A stretch of DNA of 64,000 nucleotides, taken from Loxodes magnus. Taxonomy: Eukaryota > Ciliophora > Karyorelictea > Loxodida > Loxodidae. The stretch's first letter is position 1. The number at the start of each line of letters is the position of its first letter. Below the pieces are notes generated by a model. The model saw only the letters and a list, made by a program, of their open reading frames with translations. It made no database searches and was not told where the DNA came from. Where the stretch lies: assembly GCA_946699065.1 (NCBI GenBank), contig CAMPDV010000710.1:124001-188000 (forward strand), in the 5' to 3' direction. Positions 13,236 through 27,379 of the stretch are shown piece after piece. The position numbers and the translations under genes are program-made.

Positions 13236-15825
13236 AGAATGAAAAATTGGAAAAAACAAGGAAATGGAAATCTTAAATTCTAAACCCTTCTAGATCCTTC
13301 TTAAGTCTCAGTTCACTAACAAGAGTCAAGAATTCAAAAAAGATAAATCTACTCCTGCTAAGGGTTGGCAAATGCTGAGTTTCCTAGCAAGATTAAAAAG
13401 AATGAGAAACTCCATGAGCTGAAGTTATTAGGTTTGCTCCTTATTTGCAAATGAATACAGAAATATAGATCTGAAGGCGGAAAACTAGAATCTTTGGCTT
13501 CTTTGGTAAGATAGAAAAAAGTAGCTCAATGGTTGGTAAGTTAATGAAGTTTCAATTTGAAGTCTTTACTTCCAAATTTGTACTAATAAAAAAAATTTTG
13601 TCAGCAAATTCATAGAAAATTAAAGAAGAAGTTCAGTTACCAATAAAAAATCTAACCTCAAATAAATAAAATGGAAATTTAACAAAAAAGTGAATTCAAT
13701 TAAATTTTGTTTCAAGTCCTTAACAAAACGTTGCTATTGTTGTCAAAAGACTGGACATCTATTGAAATAATATCTAAAGTAAAAAAGAGTGTTGAGCAGT
13801 GCCGAAAAGAATTTAGATTATCGAGAAAGCTTTATTATAACTTTTTTTGAAATATTTATAAAAGAAGCAGACTTTAGTTGATTCACGAACGATGCTATTC
13901 AAACAGGATCTTAGTAATTAATAGCAATAAATAAATAGCTTCAAAAGGACAACTTAATCAGTTTTAAGGAAGTTTTTCTTGCTTTTTAACTGTAGATTAA
14001 GACAAATTAGATTTATATTATAATTTCATTCCGAACTTACTTTAGAATAGTGCAATGATATTCAGATTAATTGGGATTCATCAAGAAGAGACATACAACT
14101 CCCTAAATATGATCATTGTAGCAGATTATTGACATCTATAAGAGTGAAGAAAAAGGCTAAACAAAGATGTTTACCAATCTTATTTATATCGAGAAGACGT
14201 TCAACAGCATTGAGAGAAAGAAATTATTTTCAACATCTTGGAAGATTAAAACTATGGCTCGATTGATACTGGCACTAAAGTCTTTTTATAATAACCTGAA
14301 TTCCTCTTTTCTCCTCAATGGGTAATCTACTCACAAACTTCATTACAACATTAGAGTTATTCAAGAGAGTTCACATGGTTCAGTACTCTCACTCTTATAT
14401 TATGATATAGTAATCAGACATTTGCAGGAAAGAAGCACACAACTAAGCATTAATCCGCTCAATATAAACTTCTTATGCAGAGTAAGGGCAGATGATTTAT
14501 ACTCCTTTCTTGCTCTGCTCAGAGGATTTAATAATCTATAGATTAATGCAACAGAGTTTTTCAGTGGATTTTTCTGTAAATAAACACTAGTAAATGTGAA
14601 GATATCCAATTTTTAAAAAAGAAGAGCTAAAAAAATGGAATTGAATTTGAAACTGGAAGGATAACGTATCTTGTTGGAGAATTCCCTAGGCTGAAAACGA
14701 TGGAAGCTGGTTCCTTGAACTTTAATGAGAGGTTCATAGAGTATGAAAGAGGAGATAAGCAAAAATAAGCATATAGTGGTGAGGAAGATTTTACAGTCAC
14801 TTAAACTGTCTTTAATGAAGCTTGTTATATAGTCCTTAACCGACTATCATTTGAGTGTATAATGGCTAAACGCTTTTTCTGTTTCTACTTTAAAATACGG
14901 AAAAAAATTAGGACTTATCCAGAATCCGAATAGGAAGATTCTTTGAATGTATTTGAAGCAAAAAATCTCAATACTTTAAGTAAGTAAAAAAGAGTTTTAG
15001 TTTTATGGAGTAAATAATGACAATCAAATTATGTTTTCTTACTAACTTTCTATTGAGAAATTTATCGAAGATATAATAAGAAACAAATTTTATTAAGAAG
15101 CAACTCTACACTATAGAGACATACCCACTACACAGATATTTAGAGAGCAACTTGAAGGACTTCAGAATTTCCTGCTATAAATTATACTAAAATTAACATA
15201 TGTTCATGCAGAAGAAAAGATTCATTTAAACATATCTTCGAATGTAATTACTATTTAGATTCACTTAGAAATCTTTCTGATAAACTTCCTGGAAAAAAAA
15301 GCCTTATAATCAACTCTACATTCGATTCAAAAAATAAACAAATGCAGACCTTCAAATAGAAATTTTTCACAGGAATCTGATAAAAAGGAATTAAATTGTA
15401 GGACAAAGTAAAAATAAATAATTGGAACCTAAAGAAGAACAGCCAGAAAGTACAAAAAGCAATAGAGATGGGTTGGAAGATGAAAACTACGATGCTTGAA
15501 CTTAATGAGCATAATTAAAGTGAAGTGATTGATTCATATCAGTAACTTTATTTCATTAAAATTGTTATTAAAGTGATTTCTTCTTCAAAAGGCTAACGAT
15601 GATCTTATATCTTATTTATAAAAGCTGGAAAAAATTACAAGAAGATGGAAGAACAATCTATGAGCTTATTGAAGAGAAAGAAGAATTATACCAGTCTGAA
15701 ATTTATTCAGATGAAGATATTTTAAGCTGAACAAAGAATAATAAAAAATTTTATCTTCATTAATTTGAGGAAGCTTTTCTTTTAATTGGAAAAGACTCTA
15801 AACCTTTTATTTAAAATAATTAATC
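13236..15825 (+). mobile_element. Gag-like retroposon, interrupted by a nested insertion
   Basis: Same family as the minus-strand element at 59,583-60,536. Shared blocks in order: AEFPSKIKK with a coiled coil after it, MNTEIQI, a zinc knuckle RCYCCQKTGH near 13,730, and the C-terminal EEKEELYQSEIYSDED ending in TGA at 15,728. The last knuckle Cys is Tyr here (Cys in the other copy). The frame shifts several times, so this is a dead copy. The middle is split by 1.63 kb of foreign sequence (13,954-15,582). End positions are approximate; I found no convincing target-site duplication. Confidence 0.62.
13954..15582 (+). mobile_element. Nested element with unidentified protein
   Basis: Inserted into the older retroposon. 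The intact relative at 59,583-60,536 lacks it, and imperfect 15 bp repeats flank it (CTTCAAAAGGACAAC at 13,939 and CTTCAAAAGGCTAAC at 15,583). Plus-strand translation gives clearly protein-like stretches: QCNDIQINWDSSRRDIQLPK near 14,050, GEFPRLKTMEAGS near 14,690, YSGEEDFTVTQTVFNEACY near 14,780 and HYRDIPTTQIFREQLEGL near 15,110. At least two frame changes separate them. No reverse transcriptase, integrase or transposase motif is recognised, so its class is open. Confidence 0.5.
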
Positions 15826-15839
15826 CAAAAAATCTTAAT

Positions 15840-16420
15840 TTTAGATATTTTTAATGCTCCATAATCTCTTTTATAATTATCCTCTAGAAGATATTCAACT
15901 ATTTTGTATTTATCTATTTTCTATCAAGTCTTCTAATCACTTTTTTTATTTCTATTATTTGTAAGTAAAATTTGCTAGAGACGCTTAAATTTCTCATTGA
16001 TTTACTTATATTTTTCCAAATTTTTAATTTTTATCTATATAGCATTAGTCTTAGCAATATCTATTTCTAAGCCAAAGTATTAAGTCTTGACTATGTTCAT
16101 GCTTATGTTAGTTTATATTAAGACAATCTCACAAATTTCTATTTATTTCTAAGTATTTTGTGCTATTATTCGTACTGTTAAATCCTTAAGTTCTTGTACT
16201 TTCTATCCTCCTTTAATTTAATCTCTTCTAAACCTCCTATGTTTTAAACTCCTTTTAAGTAAGATAATACTCATTTATTTCCTAATATCTGGAAAATTTA
16301 GTTTCATAATCCTTTATTTAGGATAAGAGATTGATAGTTATGATCCTTTTAATTATTTTCAATCTTTCTAAATTATTAACCAAAACGTAGAGCTCTTATA
16401 ACTCTAAGGGACACTTATAA
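15840..16420 (-). pseudogene. Coiled-coil protein, unit B copy
   Basis: Minus-strand frame with CPLELQELYVLVNNLERLK, IKDYETKFSRYQEI and later KVQELKDLTVRIIAQNT, ending in KNLEKYKQINEKFKRLQQ. It aligns with the unit C gene at 30,415-31,060. One base is missing relative to C near 16,215, shifting the frame, so one of the two copies is broken or the gene is spliced differently. Cys residues before the coiled coil recall a B-box/TRIM layout, but too few ligands are visible to call that domain. Confidence 0.4.
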
Positions 16421-19400
16421 TAAATGAAATCTAGCTAGTATCTATAATAACACTTCTAATATATCCCATCACTTCAATCTAGAAATTTTAGAGATCTGTC
16501 TCTATCATTACGTACTTAAGTTAAAAAGGAAATGCAAATCCATTTAACTTAGATATGTTTATTGCTTTTAAGGAATGTAAAATGCATTAAAACAGTTATA
16601 AAACTAAATACTTATTTCATAACCACTTTCTATAAAATCAGATATCTGAGTTTTACAGTTATCTCAAATTTTTCCCCCCATAATATACATTCCTAGCTAA
16701 TTCATTTTCCTTTTGCTTTTTTATCTCTCATAAGAATTCATATCAATCTTATCTTACATACTTAGCTAAATTTGAGCCAATTATAGATTCATTTTCTTAA
16801 ATCTTAAAAAAGAGGCTAAATTAATAAAAAAAGGATATCATTGAAAGCTGAGTTTTATATATATCTTAAATATTTAATTTAATTAGCTCTCTATTATTAA
16901 CCTCATTAGCTTCGTTTCAGTTAAATACAATTAATACTTTTAGAATATTTTCGATAGCATTGTATTCTAAATATTGGGCTATAAAAATAATTCAAGTGCT
17001 AACTTAATTTTAAATTTTAAAACCCCTTCCAGTTCTATTTTAGAAGCATTCTATGAAAATTGGCTTGAAAATTTGAGTTGCTATTTATAGAACTTTTATT
17101 ATAGACAGATGTTAAGATGGGTATTTAGAAAACGTATGGCTTTGTATTTAAATTTTATTACTATGTAAAGCAAATTTTTCTGGTAAGGTAGCTCTTTTGT
17201 TGATTTACTTTAGATGGATATATGATGAGTTAAACAGATGGTATCATGATTCTAATCGAGTAAGAGGTATAAAAGTTATAAGGAGCTAATAAGGGATATT
17301 AATAGATTATAGTGCTTTCAAATCTTTTAAATCAAAACTAATAAAATCATTATCGGTAGAAGCTCTTATCTCCAATCATGTAGCTTTTCTATTATTAGTT
17401 GAATGTTTAGCTTTGCAAATGTTTCTGAAAGTATAAAAGAAAATTGACTCTAAAGAAATGCTTTCCTTTTAGTTTCTTTTAATTATTCTCTTTTATCTTT
17501 TCGAACTTTCTATCTCTTTTTTTCATTTTCTATATGTAACTAAAACTGCTTAATTTTTCTTTCAATAAACTTAAAATATCAAAACCTATAAAGCTAGCTA
17601 ATAAATCTCTTAGTTATATTTAATAATTTCAAAGCTAAGTTCTAATTATATTTTCAACCAAGTTATATATTTAAATAGTGGTTACTTTATAGATTTTTTT
17701 CGCATTCAAAAATACATAAAAATACGAAATTTAATTTTTCAAAAATTGCTTTTAATTCTGAGCGATCATCTGATATTTATCCCTTTGATCGCTTTTAAAA
17801 TATAAAATGAGGTAGTTATAATTGACAATTTCTCTCTTTCATTTCACTCTACCCTTTTCATTTAGCAACTAGCTCTATTCCTTTCTTCAATTTTCCTTTA
17901 AATATTTCAAAGATAAGAAAAAGCCTTAGAATATACCATTGCTATATTTATTATTACCTGGAGTATTATCTTCTATCTTTCTGCAGTTTAATAAAAATTA
18001 CCTTTCATAAGCTAAGTTTATAAAGGTTAAATCAATGAGTCACTTAGTTTTACCTAAGCATTAAATTTGGGGGAAGTAAATACTAAATAAGCATCTCCTT
18101 TTTAAAGTCAGATGAGTTAAACAATCTAATGATTAAAGGTCTATTCATCAGCTAAAAATATAACTTACAAGTACTGAAATTTAGATTCAATACATCTATG
18201 CTTTTATTATTAGTCAAATTAGCTATTTTAATTAATAATCTGGAAGCTAAAAATTAGGATAATAAGAGAAATGATATAAATGAGTATAGCTATATACCTT
18301 TGATTTTTATTACTTCTAGCTAGATTAAAACTAGAAGGTGAGAAATAGAAGTACATTTGAAAGCTCCTAATTTCTAAAAATAGATAAAGCTTATGATTAG
18401 AGATTTGGCATGAGAAGTTATAAAATAACTCTGCATTTAAAAAAGTAAGATATTAATCATTAAACTTAAATCTTCCTTTTTAAAATATTTTTGAATTTCA
18501 ACATCATAAGAGTCTTCATTTCAACAAAAATCAAATTAATAAGCTAGTGTTATATAGAATGGATATAAAGTTTCCTTTTTATTCAACTTAGTAATAAGGA
18601 ACTTAATTGGGAAAATTGTTAAAGTTTTTCTCTTTTTGATATACTTAAAAAAGTTCCAAAATTAAGATATTTATTTATACAAAGCATCATAGACTTTTAT
18701 ACGAAACTTTATTTCTGGTGTATTAGGATAAGTTCTATACAAATATAGGCAAATGAAAATATAACTGCATGATAGCGAAATAAAAAGATAAGATGTAAGC
18801 TCAAAGAATGACTTGATTATAATAGCATTTCAACCTTCAATAATTATCTCCAAAGCTAAGAAAATAGTTTTCAACATCTATTCACTAAAATCCTAATCAA
18901 CAATAGCTTCTTTATATTCTATTAACAACTTAATGTAAGTATTATTTTCATTAATTTTAAGCGTAAATTTATTAAATGAAGTATCAAAAAAGGAAATAAG
19001 TACAAGATAAAAATTAAATATCTATCACAACTAAATAATCAAGTCCTTAAAGAAAAAAGCATTTGAGAAAGAAGCGATGCTAGCATTTCTAAATCGAGGA
19101 TAAATTACTCAGTCTGCTTTTATAAAAATATAGAAGCTAGAGCTCCTCTTATGATATTTTTTAATCACAGCCTTTAATATAAATTGATAGGCCAAATAAA
19201 TGGAAATCAAGTTTTAATTGATTTAAAATGGTATTTTAATAGCTAAACGAAACAAATATCTATATATTTAAAAAATCTTCTAAAATTAGTACATTATGCA
19301 TGTGAAATTGTTGTAATACACTTATCTTACCAAAAGAATCGAACATGAAAGCTCTATCAAAATTTTAAACATTTTTGTACTTAAATTATTTTATAACTTT

Positions 19401-19601
19401 TCTCTTTTTTCTCGCTTTTTTAAACAACTCAATCGTGTTTGATAGAAAATATGAGTTTATATTCTATCAAATCAAAGTTGATATATTTAAGGAATCATTA
19501 CAAAACGAAAAAAAAGTTATAAAAATAGGTAAGTTGTTACTCAAAGAGAAGAAAATATGATAAAAAAGAGTTCATTTAATTACTAAACTAAAAGTGATTT
19601 T
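16421..19601. other. Unit B interval, no gene called
   Basis: AT-rich DNA homologous in patches to the start of unit A and to 31,400-34,780 of unit C. Small indels break every frame I tried to follow across copies. Confidence 0.35.
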
Positions 19602-20354
19602 TCACATAATGATTATCAAGTATAAGTAGGACAATCCTAGAACTACTAAGAAAGAAATCAAAACCATCACATAATCTTTTTCGGCTTTTTCGTCAGAGTT
19701 ATCTTCAGTTTTGTCTTCGTTTTCATATAAACAAAGTGATGAACTAGTGAAATTCCCGTCATTGGAAGATAAATATTAACTTGATTAAGATCTTTGTGAA
19801 CTTTCTTCACTTATTGTGCCTAAACTGGAAAAAGAATTTTAATAATGAACTTTTTTATCTTCTTATTTCTCCTGTTGGAACATTTAATCGTTATAAGATT
19901 CTTTGTTTTCACAAATTTCTTGAAAGGTATTCGAATTTGTGAAGCTAGAATTATTCCCTTCAAATCTGGAAGGTTCTAGATTCCACATAATAGAATTTAT
20001 ATTCTCCTTTTATTAATTCTTGCTTTCTAAAAGATTTTTTGCTTCACCTAAAATAAATTCCTCTGAATCTTTTTATCTCTCAATGGAGCTCATTTTTCTT
20101 ACATGTTACTATTCTTTCACATCAGATCTCTCATTTAAAAGGTTCAACTTCTAATTTTCAGTAAGTTAACAACCCTTAACTTGCTATTTCTTTTCAGATT
20201 AAAGCTTGATCTATTCTTCCTAACTTATAGAAATACATTATCATTATTCTTAAACTTGTTTGGGTAACTTCTTAGCGATTCCTACTCCAATACTTTGTTA
20301 GTTCCAACATACAGGTCCCGAACCCATTTTTTAGTTTAAATTATTTTTCCGCAT
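19602..20354 (-). CDS. Gln/Ser-rich protein with C-terminal membrane anchor, copy B
   Basis: 251 codons from the conserved Met (MRKNNLNQKM) to TGA at 19,602. Landmarks match copy A in order: VCWNQQSIGVGI, then the block SFSSLGTISEESSQRSQSSQ, an acidic linker, and the membrane segment MVLISFLVVLGLSYLYLII. In EQWQC the Trp codon is TGA here but TGG in copy C, direct evidence that TGA means Trp inside this frame while another TGA ends it. An upstream in-frame ATG at 20,381 is shared with A but out of frame in C, so I prefer the downstream start. Function is unknown; a tail-anchored topology is inferred. Confidence 0.72.
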
Positions 20355-23300
20355 TTTTTGTTATAACAGTAACGAGCTCATCAATTTATACCTATCAATT
20401 CAATAACTAAATTAACAATATTAATATACATTTAATCATTGTATGTTGCTTAAACTTAGAAATAAGTCTTAACCTCTTTTTCCAAATACGAAAAGCAAGT
20501 TAGACATTTAAGAAAAAAGTTATTTCCACTACTTTTCTATTTTCTGCTAAACTCTAAGACTTAAGATTTTATCTACTAAGCACTGATTCATTATAGCTAG
20601 ATTTAGATAGAGGTAATAACATCCTTTTTAATGCTTTATATTTAATCAAAGTTAATAAAACAAAAAAGTAGCAAACGTGAAGGGAAAGCCAAAAAGATAT
20701 ATCATAAAGTAAAAAAATCTTCTGGTAGAACTATTTTTGGAGCTTATATAACTTAAACTAATAAGGTACATTTAAACTTTGACTGCTTAATTTCATAAAT
20801 ATCAAGTTACTTCTAGATATTATAATTAAGAGCCACTATTTTGAAATAGAACTGTGATATAATTATAACACAAGAAAAGTTTCATTTGATGGTAAATAAA
20901 AGAGGTGGAAATAATAATAGTAGTGTATTTTATTAAATAGCTACTTTATATATATAAAGAAGAACTTAGGAAAAGCTATTGTTGTTATAATATAAGTATG
21001 CTGCTTAAATAAAAAATTGTAAATTTAAATTAAGAAGAACATAGTCACTATAGCCAGATTTTATAAAGAATGAATAAGCAAATTATATTTAATCATCACT
21101 GAAAATGATTAAATATAATGAATAGACTGAAAGTGCTTTTTAAGTATAAATTATAGCTCAGATATTCTGATAAAAAGGGAAATTTCGTTGCATTTTTGGA
21201 TAAGTATTAATGTGAGAAAAAGTTGTGCTTAAATCGAAAAACTACTCTTTTATAAATGTTTCAAATTAAGGAAATAATCATAAAGTTAATTTAAGATTCT
21301 TCAAATATTAGAATCTTGACTTGCAATTGAAATTTGCATCACTAGAGTCTTATTTCAAAAGCAAACTTAGATATCCCTTTTTAAAAATTACTCTATAATA
21401 TTCATAAATGTCTAATGAACAACCTCACACTTAACAATGATTCTTTAATCTGTGTAACTTAGGTTAATTATTCTTAGTTTATTCATAATTAAATGAAATA
21501 GGTATAGTTCAACTTTCTTTCAAGACGCATATTATACAATTTCAAGCTCCTTTCTATTCATTGAAAGTTACACGATTAAAGTTGAAATACTAATGCATTT
21601 GAAACTTTAAGTTTAAGTACCTCTTCGTTAATTGTTGCGTTAACTCTATAGCTTTGAGTTATATTTCGATAATTTATGTTGCATTGCTCCTGGTATCTTT
21701 TGCCTTGCTATAATTAATGTCTCTTACTTAATTAAATAACTTTACTTCAACTGAAAAAAGGAAAAGTTTTGCTTAAGTAAATTTCTAATTTTGACTAAAT
21801 TATCTACCTCAAGTAATCATAAATTTAAAGTTAAAGTCTAGAATTTTTAAACTTAAAAGCTATAATGAAAAAAGGGAAGAGAACGCTTATTTTACCAAAC
21901 AGAAGAAGGAAATCAATTAAGAACTTAAGAAGAGTTGCACTGGTTTAAGCAAGATAATATAAAGATATAGTAAGGATTGCCAAAAATAATTAGAAGGTAT
22001 GATAAATTATTGGCATTTGATTAGTGGGTGATTAAAATTAGACTTTTATACCCAAAATTTATAACTTTTTGCCTTATAAGCGTCATCATTTATTTTACGA
22101 GTAAAGCATGCTATAATTTCTCTTCCAATTTGATTAACAAATACTACTAGAAGGTTCTCTTCTAAACAAGTCAAAATCTAATTAGAATAAGAAAGCATGT
22201 TATAGTTGAAAACTCTGCTGATGCTAGTACTTATCTCAGCTCAGCAAATGGTTAATTAAAACTGCAAGACAACTAGTCCTAATCTAAATAATTAGCATAA
22301 AGTAATTTACCCCTGCAAATATATAAGCAAACAGCTGTAAGATAACACATCCCTTTTATTAAGCAATTCCTATTATATACACTATGCAAGTGGCTTTCGA
22401 AATTGTTAGATAGCACAAAGCCAAAGTTTATAATATCATGCTATATCAAAATAGTAAAATAGATCCAAAATGGAAGCTTAAAAGAATAATCCTATTTAAT
22501 ATAAAGCCAAAATTAAAGAATTAGAACTTACCTTATACTAGCAAACCAATGAGTTTTAAATTATAGGTAACTATAAGAATTGCTAATAAGTAGAGCTAGT
22601 TTAGTTATCATTTTTGCGAGTATAAATAATATGGTTTTTATAAAATAGAAGCACGATAATGTTCAAAGTAAATCGAAATTTTTCCTTCAATATTAAGAAA
22701 TATCCTTTCAATTTGACCAACATGCTCACTTTTCCAAGTCAATAAATAGGAAATAAAAGCATTGAAAGTTCTAGTATTTTAACTTAGAAAGTTAAATAAA
22801 ATAATAGGAAACAAAGCAAGCAGCTTTATCCACTTTTTATAGATAAAGAAAATATCATTAGATATGATAAATGTTTCAAGCTTATACATCTATTTAACTT
22901 ATGGGTTCATATATTAGAAGGCAAATAGTAATTTATATATCCTTATGAGTAAGAAAATATAAAATGCTGGTAAAAGCAAGGAATCTATATTAACCAAGGC
23001 TTATACTTTTGTACTCTCATATCTTCCAAAGTACTTACTTCGCTTTCTATTACTAAAATACTGATTATAAGTTATAATCTACCTAAGCTTTGGTAATTAC
23101 TAGCTATATATTCAGTATAATTAACCTTAAACTTGAATCTTCAGATATAAAAACTGGAAGGGAGTTTTTAATTTAATTTTTGCCTTGAAAGAATAGAATC
23201 TTAACTAGTTTAAATATTTAGAATCAGCCAGGATTTTTACCGAAATACTAGAAGCAAAATAAATAATTAAAAAGCAAGGCAATTAGTAATAAATAGACCC

Positions 23301-26300
23301 TAATTAATAAGCATTTATAGTCATTAGCCAAGTAATGTAATATTCTTAGTTGAAAGGTATTACACGTAAGGATAAAGATTTGGTCATAATTTAGATGATC
23401 TATTAAAATCAACTTTCAATAGATAATCTTAACTATAACTAATATAATTTAAATACTTAGACTCTGGATGGCTAATTGTATAATAATAGCTTTGATATGG
23501 AAATGAATAAAAAAAGATTATTTAGTTTCATTAAAAAATAACCTTCTATTTGAAGACTATAAAAGATTAATGAATAGCAATAGAGAGGATATAGTTCATC
23601 TAAATATCATATATTTATGATCGATAAAGATATAAAATAAGCAACCATCATTTTAATTTTATGAGTCTTAGAAATTTTTTTATACTTTACAAGGATTTCT
23701 ATAAATGGGTATTTGTTTACTTTAGTCAAAATTGATAAATTGTAGAATTTATTTCGCTAGATATAAAAGGAATAAATTAGAAAAATAGTTATTCATGCTG
23801 ATTTTTGTATTTTAAATTCTATATATATCTGATATAATCTTATCTAAGCAAATATATTGCTGCTTTGTATAATTTTTCGTTTATTTTATTGTTTGGAAGA
23901 TCGATGTAGTTAGCATCAGCGTTTTGCTTTGATATAAACTTATAAGGTTGCTTTTACTTAATATGGTTTTGTTTTTTCTGAAATTTTAGTTTTTATAATT
24001 CTCAACTTCATACTCATTCCTTGCTAGTCAGGTTTCCTTTTTCCAGTGGAAAAACTAAAAAATTGAAAAGCTTTACTAAAATATTTTTGGAATCCCAGAA
24101 TAAGCTTTTACTATCCAGCTTCTTTGTAAGAAACTTATCCTTAATTTATTCCCGAACTCCCATGGATACTTCATCTACCTTTATAATTTTTCTACATGTA
24201 ATTAGCTTTAAATTACTTACTCAAAACGCAAAGAGGTTTTGATAATTTCCATTTCGATTTTTTAAACATCTTCTTAATACTTTCTTTAAGAAGTCTACTA
24301 CCAACTAACCTCTACAATGATAAACAAGCAGCCTTTATTTATCTTAACTAAAAAAGTTAATAATGTAGCAATCTAATTAAAATCACTTATGATCGAAAGG
24401 GTATTCATAATATTCTTGATATATCATGAAGATGAAATAAATCAGCTTTGCTTACTAACTTTAGATTTTTGAAATTCAGGTAGTTTCGATTAAGTTTGGC
24501 TCATTATATTGTTCATGCATTTTGCTAAGGAAGAAGATCTTAAATACTAAAATTTATTTATTTTTAATTTAAAAAACTATGAATGTCTTTAGTCTTTCTA
24601 GCTATTGCTTTAAGCTAATTTTTAATTTAGCAAATATCACAAGAACTGATTTTGCAATTCTACTGAAATTGGTTCGCTTATTTATTTACAAGTCTATTAT
24701 CTAAAGTTTGTTGAAAGAAGCATTTGTATTTTACCTTGTTAATACTCACCGTAATTATTTAAAAATTGATCATTTTCTCCTTTATTTTCTATTAAGATAC
24801 TAATAAAAATAGGATTAGTGTCATATGTATTTATAAAATTTAAACTTTATCTACTTTATTTATTTTTGTTGCTCCTTCTGAAAAAAATTTATTTCTGCCT
24901 TTTTTAATTCTCAGAATCTAGTAATTTTTTATTAAGATAGAAATAGTCAGATTTGAGTATGTTATCATTTTAATTTTTTTATTTCTTGGTGTCCTGGATT
25001 GATCTTTTTATTTTGAAAGAAATCAGATATAAATTGTTATCAATTGTAATTTTTATGTAAAGAAAGAAAAAATTTGGTATAGTTATTTTATACTTTTATA
25101 TATTGTCAATTACCGTTTTTGCTTTCTCTCTTTTCTTTATACTTCTATCCGTTACCTTAAATTTTATATTAGGGAAAATGCACACCTGTAATCGTAGAAT
25201 ACTCCCTATGCTTCTGTAGATTTGAACTAGAAACTCATACTGCTTTTCGAATATCAAGATTTAGAGATTTTGTGAATAAAAGCTTTTGATAGAATTGCAC
25301 GATAGTGAGGTACTACATCCTTCTAATTAAATTTTTTTCCTAAATTAATACTTATCTTTATTTTATATTGATCTCAATTTTGCTGACTATCTTTTGATTA
25401 TTTAAGTTATAGTAACTAAGTTTATTACTCATACCTTAAGATACTTGTATGTAAAACTAAAATTTAACTATTTAAATTTAATTATAATTTAATTGTGCTT
25501 AATACTTTTTGGATGCTTTGTTGGTTTTTATATTTAATTATTTGCTCTTTTTATCTTAAAGTTAAAGCTTCTCAAAATTTATCTTTCAATTTTTTCGCTT
25601 ACGTTTTTATAACTTAAATAAAAGCTCTCTATAAATTTTCAATTTAATACTCTCCTCTCCATATTAATTTCTCGTACTAAGTTTATAAACTATAATCCTT
25701 GATTCTCTTATATTCTATCTTAATTTATCGGAATTTTATACTTTTGAAACTTATAATATTTTACTTCCTCACTTCATTATTATTATCTTTACAGTTGATA
25801 CTCAATTGTATTAAAATAAAGACTTTAATGTTCTAACCAGTCAGAAAATCTCATTTTTTTCGTATTATCATTATTTTCTGTCTTTGTTCGCTTAATATCG
25901 ATTGAATTTGCTTCAGAATAAACAGACTTTGAGAGTCCTTGCACATTATTTTTTAACTATCCCAGATTTCTTATTCCATATCATTATCATTTTATCTTAT
26001 CTACCCAAGACTTTCACTTATAATCCTTTTATATAACTACAAATTAAAATTTTTGAATGATTACTTATGCCCTCTTTAAATGACAGTTCTAAGTCCAATA
26101 ATCTTATCATTTTGCTGTAAATTTCTTAAAAAACAAGAAAAAGTGACTATTATAACTAAGGAAACCATGAAATAATCTTAAATCCCTTAAACAAAAGATA
26201 GAACAAAAGTTCTTATATAAGTTCGATTTTTTTCTCTCTCTTTGTAAGTAATTCCTTTATTAAGGATTTTTGCTTTTCGCCTCTTTTTATTCTTTATTTT

Positions 26301-27379
26301 TGACTTTGAAAAATTAAGAATTTCGCTTATCAATCTCATGAAAATTATTTTTTCATAATCAAAGCTATTATCTTTAAGTTTAGAAAAAACAAATGCTTTT
26401 TACATGCATTATTTAAGAAAAGGATTAAAAGAAGAAAATAAGAAAAACGAAAGATTTCTAGTACCATTTTCCAAACTAAATTGGATTTAGAAATTTCCTA
26501 TGTGTTTTTCGAAGAAAAAAAGGCTTACTAATTTTAAACATTTATATGATCAATTGAAGATATATCCTAGAGATAAAGGAGAAAGAGCTTTATCTAACTC
26601 CTATTTTTTATAAACTTTTCTATTTAAATTATCTTTAAATAATTCTACCTTTTTGAAATAAATTGAATGACTTTTCTAAAATCTAACTTAAATCTATGGT
26701 ATAGCTTAATTATACAGTTTTTAATAGAAAATTTATGTTTTTATTGGATTTTTTATTTTCAAAAGTTTGATATCTGAACAAAAATTATTGTATATAAATG
26801 TAATTTTTTAAAAAGGAAAAAAGATAAAAATATTTTTTTAAGATTTGGAATTAAAATTTTCTACGTTTTAAGCTTTAAAAAAAATGAAATTTGGGATCAA
26901 TTCTTTAAAATTTATTTTATAGAATTTAATTAATTAAAGGCTTTTTTACCTTTTTCTTTCTGAAAATTTAAAAAAAAAGTGCTATAAAAATAAAATTATG
27001 CACATTATTATAAAATTAATTAAAATTAATAGCAATAGCAATATAATTTAATCTATTAGAAGCAAAATAGATAGATTATCTAAAATTGCTAGTCAGAAAT
27101 TAATTATTTTATTCAAGCTGAAATATAATTTTCCTTTGAAATTGTGTAATCATTCGTATGTAATTTTTTGGTGTTTTCACTTAAATAATGCTTTTAGCTT
27201 TTTTTTTCTTAGTTGCTAGAATTTTTATATTTATATAGTTAACTTTTTATTATATAATTATATCAAATATGCAGATAAAGCGCTCCCTTTTAAGTTATTT
27301 TTTGGCGAAAACACTTTTTCCTTTTTGCTTTTTTCTTTTTTGTCTAATATACCAATTCATTTTATAAGAGTAAAGATTC
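20355..27379. other. Unit B interval, unresolved
   Basis: This stretch aligns with 3,383-6,990 of unit A and, further right, with parts of unit C up to about 42,900. It includes the 168 bp insertion at 20,940. I saw no recognisable domain. The plus-strand open frame at 24,021-24,242 has no supporting homology. Confidence 0.35.
20940..21107. mobile_element. 168 bp insertion present only in unit B
   Basis: Units A and B align closely on both sides (A near 3,970-3,990), but B has 168 extra bases flanked by the 8 bp repeat ATTAAATA at 20,932 and 21,108. I see no terminal inverted repeats across the whole insert. Its right end forms, together with the flank, a perfect 14 bp inverted repeat (21,082-21,095 with 21,106-21,119, loop 10 bases). 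It could be a small transposon or a template-switch event that copied the flank in reverse. Confidence 0.45.

Noticed and set aside
14250..14290. IDTGTK-like peptide suggesting a retroviral aspartic protease
   Set aside because: Only the D-T-G triplet fits; the flanking residues and a second conserved region are missing, and the frame does not join to the convincing peptides downstream.
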